Assembly: GCA_001687465.1 (NCBI GenBank)
Contig: LVLI01000204.1
Coordinates: 1 to 64,000, forward strand
Reading direction: 5' to 3'
Origin: Halocafeteria seosinensis
Lineage: Eukaryota; Sar; Bigyra; Bicosoecida
DNA length: 64,000 nt
Shown: positions 22,136 to 33,916 of the stretch, one piece after another
Layout of the letters: each line of letters opens with the position of its first letter
How positions within the stretch are numbered: position 1 is the first letter of the stretch
The notes under the pieces: model-generated
Databases searched by the model: none
The model's input: the letters and a program-made list of their open reading frames with translations, nothing else
What the model was told of the DNA's origin: nothing
Program-made: the position numbers and the translations under genes

Positions 22136-24211
22136 ATGGAAGCAGCCACACTGGATCGTACTGCATACTTTCTGCACGATGTGGATGAATTCCCATCGTT
22201 ACGTATTTTAAGTGATATTGGTGTGTGCGCCCTCTCTCCCGAGCTCAAGAAGAAAATCCAGCAGGAGAACCGTGATGGAGCTATAAAGCACTGTATGAAC
22301 GCTACCTCCTTTTACCAGGAGGATGAGGAGGAGGAGACGAAAGAGGATGAGAATCAGCAATACGGAGGGTATTTTTCGACGAACATGGATACGACAAAGT
22401 TCGCCAACGAAATCGAACTCCTTGTGGATAAAGAATACCATGCCAAGGATTACGTCAGACTGGCGACAGATACAGATGCCGCATTGGTGGTCTTACGAGA
22501 TATTTCGGATGACCAACTTGCTATCAAAATTGAGCCTGATGGGTGGATATACCTCAAACCGAATACACACTTTCGAATCTGCTCCGGCAAAACACGCGTA
22601 TGGAGTGTGAATGGCTCGGGTGCGACAGAATTGGAGCAGACCAAAGCAGAGCGGGAGTTTTACCACCTGCCCTACTGGGAACGAGATAATACTCAGCACC
22701 GGTACGTCAATTAGGGTCATAGTTTTACTTCAAAATCTGTTCATGTCCGCTCCCCTGAGTTTCCCCGCAGCCGGAGCCTCGTTGTGGAACTCTGTCGAGA
22801 ATTCTATTATCTCGGGTGGTGCACAGGCACCGGAGGAAGCATTTCAATTCGACAAGGTAGTCGCATATATATGGCACCTTCAGGGGTACAAAAAGAACGA
22901 ATGAAGCGAGAAGATATCTTCGTCCTTGATAGGGATGGTCGCCCCATTTACTGCAGGCCATCAGATATGGGCCGTCCGAAACTGAAGGTCAGTGAATGCT
23001 CTCCGCTTTTCTTCCAGGCTTACCAGCAACGAAATGCTGGAGCATGTCTACATTCTCACGCCAGCGAGGCCGTCATGGCCACGCTTTTGGCTCCGTTTCA
23101 GAGCGAAACGAAGTGTGCTTCCGTTGTGTCGGAGCTACGATGTACCAAACTGGAAATGATTAAGGGCATAACTGGGCACAGCTATAACGATGTTCTCACA
23201 GTCCCTATAGTGGAAAATACTCCGCGTGAAAGTGAACTGACATCATACATAGAGGATGCAATTGTAAGCTATCCGAAAACCCAGGCCATTCTTGTGCGAA
23301 GGCATGGGATCTACGTGTGGGGAGACACTTGGGAGAAAGCGAAAACTCAAGCAGAGTCGTATCATTATCTTTTCAGCTTATACAATCAAGCTCACCAGGC
23401 AGGCGTTCAATCGGCTATCCTTCCGAAGAATAACAGTGTTGGTGAGGTTTCCAATGGAGTCAAGTATATCTTGCTGGACATTGAAGGAACTACCACATCA
23501 ATCGAGTTTGTCGCCAAAACGCTCGTCCCATATGCACGAGAACACCTGCGTGACCACTTAGAATCCACTTGGAGTACTGACGAAACAAAGCGCGACGTCG
23601 AACTGCTCCAGAAGGAGGCCAATGGAGGAGCCTCTAATGCTTTGTGCGACGGTGAGCGGCCCACCGAAGCACGCAAGAAGTCCACACAGAAGACATCCAA
23701 AACTGACTTGGTTGATTGGTGCGTTAATTATGCGGAGTCCTTGATGAAGCAAGACAAGAAATCCACGGCGTTGAAACAACTTCAAGGTCATATATGGAGG
23801 AGGGGATACGAGAGTGGTGACATCAAAGGGCATTTGTTTCCGGATACCTTGGATGCCATCAGGAGATGGCGTTTAGATGAAGGAAAACGAATATGCATAT
23901 ACTCATCTGGTTCATGCGAAGCCCAAAAGCTGTTATTCCAGCACTCGACGTTCGGTGATTTGAGCGGCTACTTGACGCAGTATTTTGACACCAACGTCGG
24001 TAACAAGAAGGAGAAAAACTCGTATACTAGCATCCAACATGAGCTCGGTGTTCACGATCCGGGTCAGATTCGGTTTTACACGGATTCGTTTGAAGAAGCT
24101 CAAGCGGCTTCTGCCGCTAGAGTACAAGTAACTCTTGTCCACCGTCCCGGTAATGCCGCGTTGCCACCGCGAAATCCGTTCCCTACCATAAACTCATTCG
24201 ACCAAGAATGA
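22136..24211 (+). CDS. ARD-like + MtnB + MtnC methionine-salvage fusion
   Basis: Two exons, join(22136..22701, 22771..24211), 668 aa. Residues 1-185 have the acireductone dioxygenase order: AYFLHD..., ILSDIGVCALSPELKKK, IQQENRDG, then the cupin part with EYHAKDYVRL and GWIYLKPNTHFRI. Of the four metal ligands, only H102 and H145 remain; the first His is E100 and the Glu is Y106, so this domain is probably inactive. Residues 190-395 are MtnB, the class II aldolase-fold methylthioribulose-1-phosphate dehydratase (GWCTGTGGSISIR; zinc ligands H283 and H285 in CLHSHA and H367 in RRHGIYVWG). Residues 415-660 are MtnC enolase-phosphatase (LLDIEGTTTSIEF with nucleophile D425; SSGS at 567-570; GNKKEKNSYTSI; YTDSFEEAQAA). 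MtnB-MtnC fusion is known in plants as DEP1; the N-terminal addition is the novelty. Cytosolic. Confidence 0.9.
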
Positions 24212-24640
24212 ACTACCGCTAGCGATATTGGTAGATTCTCTGTTTTGTATCTGTTGCCTGTACTTTGACTCACATCCTTCCTCAGCCAAACAACAACAAC
24301 TGGCCAGTGCCCGCTGGCCCGGACAGACTGTCCGGGACAGTCCTATGGTGGCGGAACACGCCCAACATTCCTTTCACCCAAATCCACCCCCTTCGAGCCC
24401 CCTGTGAAACGGTTTTTGTTGTCCAGCTCCTGAAGGACTGTGTGTTCGATAATGGAAGGAATTTGTGGAAAAATGAAACGAAAGCCAGGTGATATGTTTT
24501 GCTAACGGCGTGAAACGCTTGTGACTTGCTTTTTGCGGTCAAACAAGAAGATTGGCTTACACATCCAGTCCATTTCTTTTTTTGAAATCCCCACATACAA
24601 CACACCGCATCGAGGTGCATCTAGGTGATCTTCGGCAGAT
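24212..24640. other. Intergenic, no gene seen
   Basis: 429 bp between two plus-strand genes: 3' UTR of the methionine-salvage gene and promoter of the next. A short GC palindromic word (GGACAGACTGTCC-like) occurs at about 24322-24337. Confidence 0.35.
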
Positions 24641-27600
24641 ATGAGTGCATTGCTAGAGAGTAAGATCGAGTCCGCTCTCGCTGCCGCTGAAATCTCGTCA
24701 GAAGAGGGAGGAGAAGAAGATAAGAGTATTCATGGAAGCCCGGAGAAAGGAGGCTACCAGCACGACGAAGAGCATGATAATACTGATGATTTCTTGTCTG
24801 ATTTGCAATCGACGGAGGGTAGTGCTGATGTGTTCGACGCAGAAATGACTTCCGTAGACGCACCCACGTCTTCCGTTGACACAGTTGCCGCCGCTTCTAC
24901 AGCTGTGAAACCGAAATCCAATCCCTCCACGGGGTGCCTGGCAGCCAACCGTAAAGAGAATGGGCACCGAAACGAACTCAACCAGCCGTCTCGGCAACAG
25001 TCGAATCACATGAAAAACAATATAACTCCGAAATCCCCCTTAACATCATCAGTGACTCTGAGGACCTCAAATGCTTCGGTCCCAACTGCGGACCAGAGCT
25101 CATTCCCACGAGAGCAACGGTATGATAAACGAACGAATTACGTGACTGGTAGCTCAAGACAAGGAAATTCAGTAATGGCGAATGGAAATGGTCCGAAGAG
25201 AGCGCGATCTGAGTCCTCAAGGACTCGTAAGTCTGATCGAGACACACCTGGACAACGGTATACTGCACGCGGAGATGCCGCACGCAATGCCCGTCGTTCC
25301 TCTTTTTCTTCGGTGGATAGCCGAGAACGTTCACAAACTCCTTCGTCACCAGTAAGTTGTGCAGCGGGATAATGCCTCCGTCCCTCTGCCATCACTGAAT
25401 TTTTTGCAGTCACTGAAGAGACCCGCCTCCAGCGTTAGCATGAACGCCTCGCAATTAGATATGTGCTCTCGTCTTAGCACTCCTGTGAGTACCCCCTCCT
25501 ATGTGTATGACTGGAGTTGTGTACGTCATCCGTGTTATCTTGAGCTTCCAGAGACGTCGGGAAAGAGATAGAAATGTGCCTTTCGACAAGGGACTACGAA
25601 GCAATTCCAACACTGCGCCTAAACTTGAGCGTTCAGCAAGCGCCCGAAGAAGCCACACTGTTAGAGGTATGACTATTCCCTAGGGTAGTTTTATTAGGGT
25701 TCGCATCTTGTTCCAAATTTATTGCAGACCCGGAGTCTGCTGATGCCGACAGCTGTATTCGTTTGTCAAACCCTGATGATGTGCTTGGTAGACCCACAAC
25801 TCGAACGCCTGTCCGATCCTCCAGAACCCGTAGTTCTCTAAAGCGGACCGCCTCTGAGCCACCCACTCGTAGACGTACAACTCGTAGTACAGGCCCGATG
25901 CTGAGGACCTCCAGTCGAAGTCAACTGCGTGCAAAAAAGGCCAGCCTGAGCCCTGCTTCGAAGGAGTGTCACGACGATGACCCTTCGCGCATTGGGCCAG
26001 AATGGGATTTCACTGTCGCAAATGACCTTTCCAAACGTGAGCACTCCGAAGATAATGTATTACAGCAAGGTGAGTGGTACCTGTTCGAAGGGTCATGTGC
26101 GGGTGCTAAACCCTTTGAGTGTTATGCAGTACCGTCTTCCAAGCGCCTGTCGCGCTCCCAAGCCCAGGAGGTCAGCGAGAGACTTTACCGGCGGGCCGAA
26201 ATACTGAAGTAAGTCAATGTGTTGCAGTAGGAATTGCAGAGATCGAGTTTTAATATGCAACTAATGCAGGGAGCGACTCAATCAAAAGTCTTTGCAACTC
26301 AAGGAGCGTTATACTTTTTCTCCTCGTCGTAACAAACCAACCACTCGTTCTGTAAGTGCCTACATTGTATAGATGCAATAAGTCTGCGTTTCCTGTATAA
26401 ATTCGTGTACGCTGCTGCAGAGCACCCCTGAAAATGACCGTTTCGAACAACTATACTCTCAAGCCCGTGAACTAAGGAAGAGGCATGCGTCGAAAGCTGA
26501 AGAATCTGTGCGAGCGTCCTGCACATTCAAGCCGAAGATAAACCCTCAACGACGTACAAGGAGTCATTCTGTAGATAGTGCAATTAACAGAAGTAAAGCG
26601 GGAAGTGATGGCAAAAATCACTTCACTAAGCTGTATTCACGTGCCTCCGAGTATCAAAAGCGGTTGGAAACTAGAAGAATGTCCTCCGAATCTGCCCACA
26701 CATTCAAGCCGAAATTATCATCTAGAAGTCTTCAAATTGCGGAGCGAGGGCGAAGCAAATCTCCTCAGCGCAATATTTACAACACCAAAGCATTAAAGGA
26801 CAAATGGAGTGGCTGGGAGGCTGAGAAAAGGAAGCAAGAACTTCAAAACTGTACTTTTAGACCTGCCACTCGCTCTCGGAGCAGAACTCGCCAGAAGGAA
26901 GCAGAGGAAAGCGAGAAGATAAACGTACACGAGCGTCTCTATAACGTGTATAATGAAACGAGAAGCCGTTTAGCAACCAAAACGAAGGAAAGACAGAGAG
27001 AAGAATTGAGAGGAGCTACGTTTTCTCCGTGCATTAACCGCACATCACGCCAGGTGGCATCTCGTTCTCGTGGCAGTTCCTCTGTGCGTAAGTTCAGCGA
27101 TGCTAGCATTGAAGACAATGCATCTACGAAGAGTCGAAAAAGCTGTGAAGAAACGGGGAACCGCTTATACAACGACGCGAAGAAGCTACAAGAAAAAATA
27201 CAGAAAAAGCGGGAACAGCTTCAGGCTGAGCAAGCTCCTTTTAGGCCGACTACTAGTAAGAGACGACGGAATGGACATGCAGTCTCTCGTAGCCAGAGTG
27301 CTTCTGACCGACATAAGAAAAATACCTTTGATCGACTGTATACCGCAAGGGTACGACCCGAGCCGTTTCTCAGACCTTCATACTCCCGGCAAGAAGCAGA
27401 GGATCTCCGGGAGTGTACATTCAAACCAAATGCGAATCAACGCTCCCGGAGCGTACCCCCGTCGAGGCAAGCTGGCCGTGAGAGGCCGGTGTGGGAACGA
27501 CTACATGCTGAGTCCACTGTCATTGAACGAACGCGAGCCATTAGAAACGTTCTGAAACACCAGCTGGAAGCTGACGGGTGCACGTTTTCCCCCAATACGC

Positions 27601-28043
27601 ACTCATCCGGCAGGTTACTTCTTGAAGAGCATTCCAGTAGGCGACTTAAGCATGGGGAAAAAGGGAGCGAGAAAGACGATAGTACGGAGAGATTACGAGA
27701 GCAGACGCAGCGGATTCCTGCAGTATCCGTACCACCGCAGGCCATTCCTCGAGGGCGGACAATCGCTCCTTCCGACCCCTCTCCTGCTGAATTTGAGGCG
27801 CACTTGCCGGCATCTAACACGGAAACTTCGCAAGAAACAGACAAGACAAATGAACATGTTCTTTATACTGGATGCGATGTAACGCAAGAAGGTGAACTTC
27901 TCGATAAGCAAGGCAATCAGCAGGTCAAGGATTGCGAACGGCTCCTCGATGGACATGGAGAGGAGCGTGATGCTGATTTTGTTAGCGACGAGGGTGAGTT
28001 TTCAGTGGAAGTTGGATATGAAGTAGGTAGTGGCTGGGAATAA
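24641..28043 (+). CDS. Long 'RLY...CTFxPxxN' repeat protein
   Basis: Seven exons, join(24641..25351, 25410..25484, 25552..25666, 25728..26069, 26130..26208, 26270..26351, 26421..28043), 1,008 aa, phase-consistent. The first 500 residues are Ser/Thr/Arg-rich and disordered. The second half is made of about eight units of 50-70 residues, each with (F/E)RLY-x-x-A, a basic helix, and a closing CTFKPKIN / CTFRPAT / ATFSPCIN / CTFKPNAN / CTFSPNTH signature. Unannotated proteins with such units are frequent in ciliates, trypanosomatids, diatoms and oomycetes; some are cytoskeletal or flagellar. No enzymatic domain is visible. The acidic C-terminus (DADFVSDEGEFSVEVG) is unlike the rest. A cytoskeletal role is inference. 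Confidence 0.75.
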
Positions 28044-28081
28044 TGTTCAATTAATTGATGCCTTTATTGTGTATTATTTTG

Positions 28082-30571
28082 TCATGTTTGAGTAGACGAT
28101 CGTTTACCACAGTCATAGCTACCCCTCCAAGCCTCACTGCAAGTGCACAGTCCGGTTTCAGGACTGCATAGGCCATGTCCATTACACTCGTCTACTACTG
28201 CGTCTAAAGTTTGGACTCTTATCGCGCTTGATACATGCAATTTGGACTCATCAAAGCCCAAAGGCATCAAAAGGTGACCATGGGTCACTGCGTCTAGAAA
28301 CTCAACAGAAATTTCCCACCGCGTGTCGTTTGTAGAACAAATACGGCTTGCGTCCGTATTGCTTAGAGAAATAGAAACGTTATGGATCGTAGGAAGTAGC
28401 CTCAGTGAGCTGGCTAGCTCGTCTAGTGAAGCATTGGCCGGAATCGGTTGCGAGTGACTAGGACCAAATGAGAGTTTGAATGACGGCTGGTGGCCATCCT
28501 CCCCCGGCCTCACGTAGCAGTGGAATTTCTGGATCTCATACTTCATTCCGTTCTCTGCAGTTGTGCATCGTTCTGGAAAAAAGGGAGAAAGTGTACAGAA
28601 CTTAGTTCGACAACAATGGCTACAAAGTATGTTTATGCGCACTTTGAGAGCAATCGTATCCCGTATATCCCTCGTCGCATTTTCCGCATCCATAAATTTT
28701 GTCGGCATCCCACGTCGATGGCAACGAGGGGGTTCCATATTTGAAATCGGAGTACCTCTCTGCGAGAGACCGCATTGGCAAACAATTTCCATGTCCGCTG
28801 CATCCTTGTTTGGAGCACTTCACTGCAGCCATGCCCCGAAGCACTTGGTTACAACGAGCGGTCAAAACATTTGTCGACGGACTTACTGTTCTGACAAGCG
28901 TCTCCAAAAAACGGAGCTACACAATCACATATTCCCGATAGTCTATCGCATACTCCTTTATCACTGCACTCAGAATGTCCATATTCATCCATCTGGGGAC
29001 GATCCCAACTAACGTCTCGTGGGCAAACCCCTGCATTGTAATCCAGTTTGCATGCACAAGTCAGGCAGCCTGCACACATAACCACATAACCTCAAGCGTT
29101 GACCTTACTATCGGAGCATGCTATCCCAATCCACCCGGAATAACAAGAGCATCGCCCAGAGGATGAATCGCAGTTACCATGCCCAGAACAAGGTGGTGAC
29201 AATATACCTTGCCGTTCATCCAGGTCTGTTGGACAAGACGGTTCTTCCCCTGGTTCTCCACACCAAGCACAAGGTTGGAATCGTCCACGTCTATCTTTGA
29301 CTGGGCCGAATCCCCGTGCACATTTGCACTCGCCTTTCCGCCTATCACAAACTCCCCTGCCATTGCACTCCTCATAAGTGGAATTTCCTCGTGTTGAGCT
29401 ATACAGTTCCGAAGAACCCTTTCGCTCTAAAGCTGGAAATACAGCAGCAATGACATGAACTAACAAAATCCACCTCCCCAGATGAATCAGCATCAGTAGA
29501 CACGCACCAGCGCCGTGACTAGCGGTAACAATCTTATTGTCATCAAGGCCTTGTAACAACTCTCCATACTCATTCCTGACCTCTATTGTTTCTGTTCTGT
29601 TGAAATAACGTTATGAGATTAATGCTGTATCGAACCAAGCATCATGTGTACCACTTACTCCGGTAAGCTTGGATGGAAGTAAATGGCAACGATAGTGCGA
29701 CTGATAGAAGTGGAATGCGCAGCGTCGCAGAACGTGTCACCACCAACATTCCTGACGTCAATTCGTTCATGGATGTCCAACCTATCAAGAAGGGTTTCAA
29801 GCTCGCTAGCAGCGGTGTTTGGCCCAAAAGGGGCTGTAGTTCTCCCGAGAATTCGGAAAGTGAACTTGGCGTTGGCATCCGCAGAATAATCACATCTCAC
29901 TAGTTGGATTGTCGGTACGTCGTATGTGTCTCCGGCCATACTAACTGGACCTCTTGGGCATTTTCTGTCCCGACAGTCTATTCCAGTGTAGTTTGGGTCG
30001 CATTTACAGGCAGTTAATTTTCCAGTCCCCCAATACGCGAAGTCAGCTACTTCGACGTTTGACGTCGGGAGGTCCTTGCGAGGTGTACACACACCATGAC
30101 CCATGCAATTTTGAGGACACATCACTGGATACAAACGAAGCCTCCTTATCGTAATTCCGAAACATATTCTGTTCAGAAAAAGCACTACTCACATCTTTGA
30201 CATGCGGTTCCCGTGAAACCCGGATCACACGTGCACTTGCCCACGCTCCTATCACATTCACCTCGGTTAGAGCACTCCGCAACTCTGTGAGCGAAGTTCT
30301 CTGCAACTGGGACATCTGACCAAGCGCGTCCTACAGGGCATGTTTTAAGCCTGCAATCACTGCCCGTCCACCCCGGTTTGCATTCACATAGTCCAGAACT
30401 GGTGCAAGTACCGCGTCTATTGCATCTGTTCAGACACTGGGAAGAGACAACTGGCCACAGGATGACGGTCGATGACAGGACAGCAAACAGTGTGCGCTTT
30501 CCCCTTATCCTGCAGCAGCTGCGCGCTGTCGTCAGTAAATTGTCGTGGGCCATTAACCGTTTATTGTCCAT
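28082..30571 (-). CDS. Secreted EGF-repeat protein
   Basis: Eight exons, join(28082..28572, 28643..28822, 28887..29069, 29109..29432, 29508..29596, 29659..30124, 30193..30571 by phase), 703 aa; that is seven exons, with six introns of 56-74 nt. An N-terminal hydrophobic segment (LFAVLSSTVILWPVVSS) is a signal peptide behind a basic leader. Tenascin-type EGF modules follow: CNRRGTCTSSGLCECKPGW, CSNRGECDRSVGKC, CMGHGVCTPR, CNGRGVCDRRKGECKC, CSGHGNCDSSSGRC, CSDKGVCDRLSGIC and CSGHGNC, ending with CNGHGLCSPETGLC. Between them lie two copies of a non-EGF unit (FTFRILGRTTAPFG... and FKLSFGPSHSQPIPAN... with LETLLDRLD / LASSLRLLP). Such unit-EGF mosaics are common in stramenopile and haptophyte cell-surface proteins. 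No C-terminal anchor is visible, so it is probably secreted. A decayed copy of exon 1 lies at 34826-34971. Confidence 0.8.
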
Positions 30572-31896
30572 ACTATATGCACCAATGATGGATATTCCTT
30601 AGAAGTTATTTCATTCATTCACTTATCCACGGCATCATCATCATGATCGTACGGCAGCTAATGCTTGCGGTTTGGTGCTTAGTGGGCAAGCTCGCACGTG
30701 TTCCTTAATAAAAACATACTCATGTATTTGTTACAACAGGCTGTAGATCTACAATGTGTTCCTGTTGTGATTGAAGTTGAACCTTCCCCCGTACACTGTA
30801 CACTGTACAGACCGTGTAACAGACGTAGTCTAGCCTACGTCTTCCCGGTAGGAGCAATACCAATACACAACACTTTTGTCATTCAGACTGGAATCCACTG
30901 GATAGAGAGTCATTGGAACTACTAGCTTTGTAGCTAGTCAGGTGGGTGGAGACACAGGAGAAAAGTTACGTACCGCGAGACGAAAAACCAAAACTGAGAC
31001 GGATAGGGGGATCTGTCACATATGTGGTACACTGTGGAGTGTGTTACACTGTGTGTATTAGTGCTCCTGCCGGAAGACGTGTCGGCTACAGCCTACGCTG
31101 GGTGAACCCTACCTGGAACCGCTCCAACATCTTCACGTTGTAGCGCATCAACGCTACAGACAGTTTGGGCGTCATCTTGTTTCCCAGCGGAAGCAGAAGC
31201 CTGGGGCTTTCCTGGCAATTCTCTTGAGGTCTACTGTATCACGAACGGGATAATTCCTTGCGGTGGTCCCCTAGACGTCCATATTTTGTTTGCTTCGTCT
31301 TCTCCGATTCTGCCGCGATGGTTAGGGTTCTTCCCGCTGTCCTGGCTAGTCTTTCTCCTGTGAGTGTCAGAGAGAGGCTGAGGGAACAGCGGGGACGTCG
31401 CTGCCACCTAAGTGTAGCGGCTCACAACCAACTGCCTGTGGGACATCAGTCACACATTCGTCACCGTAGTGACTCACATAGCGCCTTGATTGGGCAAGCT
31501 TTTGGATATAGAAAGTCCCAAAGCACCTGGCGTCACGACGCTTGGAGCGTAACTCACATCTTCACGTATGGACGTCTAGTACTACTTGACTGCAAGCCGT
31601 AGAGAATGTGCAGTGTCCCAACGGCACTGGACAATCCGACGCATGACAGTTCAATCAGTTGCACCACCGTGGCCACTGTACCTCCTGCTACAAGTTTCCC
31701 GTCAGTTTGGGAAAGTATTTACTTCCAAGCTCATTCTTGCTGGAATTTGCACCTCATAATTTGTAGTATATATCGATATGAGGAGCTTCCCGGCCTCATC
31801 AGGCGTCAATACCAACAAGATTTTCAAATACACAATGGTGGTCAATGGTTCACGTTCCAATGAGCGATGTAGATTTCGAATGCGGATGCATCGCAA
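30572..31896. other. Intergenic, no gene seen
   Basis: 1.3 kb with no splice-supported frame. Small inverted words such as GTACACTGTACACTGTAC (about 30790-30808) are present. No RNA gene or element recognised. Confidence 0.45.
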
Positions 31897-33027
31897 TTAG
31901 CAACAATGTCCAAATCTACTAACTCCAATCATGGGGATTTCCCTACCGACAGCGTCGCAAGCAAACTCAATAGTTTCCTTTTGCTGTTGCCATGGTGGAC
32001 AAAAGCCGCCAATACCTATGTCTCGGAGACGCGCAAGAAGATTGGAGGCATATAACCGATGTTGTCGTACAAGTCTGCCGAGTCGTGATTTCGATACCTC
32101 ACACTTGTAGACTACCCGACGATTCCTTATTGTCGTCGTTCCCACACTTTCGGACCGTATCTGATATCCGAGCTCTTCTTCAAAACCGTTGTCTACTAGT
32201 CCCCGAATGATATTTAAGTGTATTTGCCGAAAATAAGCCATGTACACTTCGTTTAAGTAAAACTTCTTTACAGAGGGGGGAACTACCATTGCCTGCTTTG
32301 TCCGCGTTTTCATGCGAAAGTGGGTTTGCAAATACTCGATCGCACGGGACACGTTAGCTAGAGCGCTTTCATAGCTTAGCAAAGCCACATGTGGAAAAAT
32401 GTGCGCCGTTTGCAGGTACGATTTGTACTTCCTAGAACGCATTTCAACTACAGAATCATAGGACCATCGAGACGGCCGATCGAATATTTCTTTTCCTTCA
32501 TGATAGCTTGCGTACGGCTTAGTCAAAAAATCACCAAAGCTGGAGCTCGGCGTTATGTGATACGGCCTTTTGTAGAGGGAGCGAAGCCAGGCGTAGAGAT
32601 CTTTAACGACTATAACGACGAGCACGCTTGGCGGATCGCTATCGAATCCACGACTCCTATCAGGGGTGTACGGCCAATGTTTGTTCAGCGACATCACGTC
32701 GACCTCGAAAGAATTCTTAATAAGTGACGTGAAAAAGTTGGTGCCCGATCGCCGCTCCCCAAAGAGCAGTACTTTGGTTATTGCGGCATCGTTCTTGTTC
32801 GATATTGTTGTTGTAGCTCTCCCGAACACTCTGGAAAAACCACCCTCACTGGACTTGCAGATATCATTGTCAAACGAAAAGCACCTGGTAGCTAACACTT
32901 GATCACTCCGCATTGACGCATTTTCTTTCTTGGTGGAAACAGAGGTAGGGATCATGAGGCGAGCGCGAGCTTCCAGGGTACAGAGCCTTACAAGCCCGAG
33001 CGTCAGCAACATTATATGACGTCGCAT
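31897..33027 (-). CDS. Sulfotransferase-like protein of the ERRSGTN type
   Basis: Intronless, 376 aa, starting MRRHIMLLTLGLVRLC, a short hydrophobic N-terminus that would act as a signal peptide or Golgi signal anchor. The P-loop-like 5'-phosphosulfate binding site is KVLLFGERRSGTNFF (about residues 85-99), and VVIVVKDLYAWLRSLY (about 137-152) fits the 3'-phosphate binding strand and helix of PAPS sulfotransferases. This short-form family is common in algae, bacteria and their giant viruses and is often of unknown substrate. The protein lies next to the gene-poor, transposon-bearing stretch, and lack of introns is unusual for this window, so horizontal origin is possible. The assignment to the sulfotransferase superfamily is fairly secure; the substrate is unknown. 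Confidence 0.72.
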   Translation of the reverse strand: MRRHIMLLTLGLVRLCTLEARARLMIPTSVSTKKENASMRSDQVLATRCFSFDNDICKSSEGGFSRVFGRATTTISNKNDAAITKVLLFGERRSGTNFFTSLIKNSFEVDVMSLNKHWPYTPDRSRGFDSDPPSVLVVIVVKDLYAWLRSLYKRPYHITPSSSFGDFLTKPYASYHEGKEIFDRPSRWSYDSVVEMRSRKYKSYLQTAHIFPHVALLSYESALANVSRAIEYLQTHFRMKTRTKQAMVVPPSVKKFYLNEVYMAYFRQIHLNIIRGLVDNGFEEELGYQIRSESVGTTTIRNRRVVYKCEVSKSRLGRLVRQHRLYASNLLARLRDIGIGGFCPPWQQQKETIEFACDAVGREIPMIGVSRFGHCC

Positions 33028-33539
33028 TCTCGTATCTGTCTGCTTTGTTGCTCATTCGTCGCTTTGCCAACAAAAGTGCTAAGAGACATTAGGCGGTCAG
33101 TGTAGTTCAACGACCGTGGCAATACCCACATATCCTGCAGTGGCGGCAAACCCGGCTCAGCAATCCACCGCTGGCGGAGTCCCAAACTCGCACTCGATGC
33201 ATTGCGACTCTGCCTTTGTCGACCAGCGAGTCAAAGGTGTAACTGACTCACAGCTACGCGCGCGAATGGTTCGGCGTACAGCGGCATGACCATCCCGCCT
33301 CGGGGGTGGGGCAACAGTAGAACTCCTTCAGGCGGAGTTCAGTAAGCCTGATCTCACTGAGAAACTCACATGACCTGTGGGATGTGTGCATAGGTACTAG
33401 GGATACGCTTGCGCAACTGTACAAAATTGTAAATTGTACAACTCCGGAACGGTACCGGCCCCAACGACCCGTACCTCGCCACATGATTCCTAAAGTGAAA
33501 CATCCGTACCCCCGGTATGATCGCGCATACAGGCAGTTC
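33028..33539. other. Gene-poor DNA
   Basis: Promoter side of the sulfotransferase-like gene followed by unassigned DNA. No supported gene. Confidence 0.4.
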
Positions 33540-33540
33540 G

Positions 33541-33916
33541 CGCTTCGTCAGGATATGGCAGTACCACGTAGACATATCTTACATGCGTCTACCCTTTATA
33601 CACATCAAGAAGCAAAGGCGGGTGTACCTGCGAAGCCACATTGCGGACCGGGTCCCGCAGCTCCGCGGCGCGAAATCCGGGACTCATCGGAAGGGATGCT
33701 CGGGAAGTTGATCGTCTGAGCCACGCACTTCAGCAGGATATGGCAATAGCATATTTACGTTCGCACATCATACATGCGGTTATGCTTCATACAGACCAAG
33801 CAGCGGGGGTTGGTTATCGGATATCCACTGGCGGTATACCTGCGCGGGAAACCCGTCTCGCGTCCCCGCCCTTCGAACCCGGACTTGATCGGAAGGTATC
33901 CTCGGGAAGGTGGTCG
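33541..33916. repeat. Diverged tandem duplication, units of about 175-190 bp
   Basis: Unit 1 starts CTTCGTCAGGATATGGCA at about 33543 and unit 2 CTTCAGCAGGATATGGCA at about 33728. Both continue with (A/G)CATAT(C)TTACATGCG / CATCATACATGCGG and the word TACCTGCG. They close with near-identical ends, CCGGGACTCATCGGAAGG...CTCGGGAAG at about 33677-33708 and CCGGACTTGATCGGAAGG...CTCGGGAAGG at about 33879-33910. Open frames across it are not conserved between units. It may be remnants of an old element. Confidence 0.6.

Noticed and set aside
31258-31863. Plus-strand frames of 85-114 codons in the 30.6-31.9 kb gap
   Set aside because: Unusual composition, no splice-supported continuation and no motif; likely chance.
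33860-33890. A GGTTCGAA word on the reverse strand resembling a tRNA B box
   Set aside because: No matching A box, anticodon stem or acceptor stem at the right distance; it lies in one unit of the tandem duplication.
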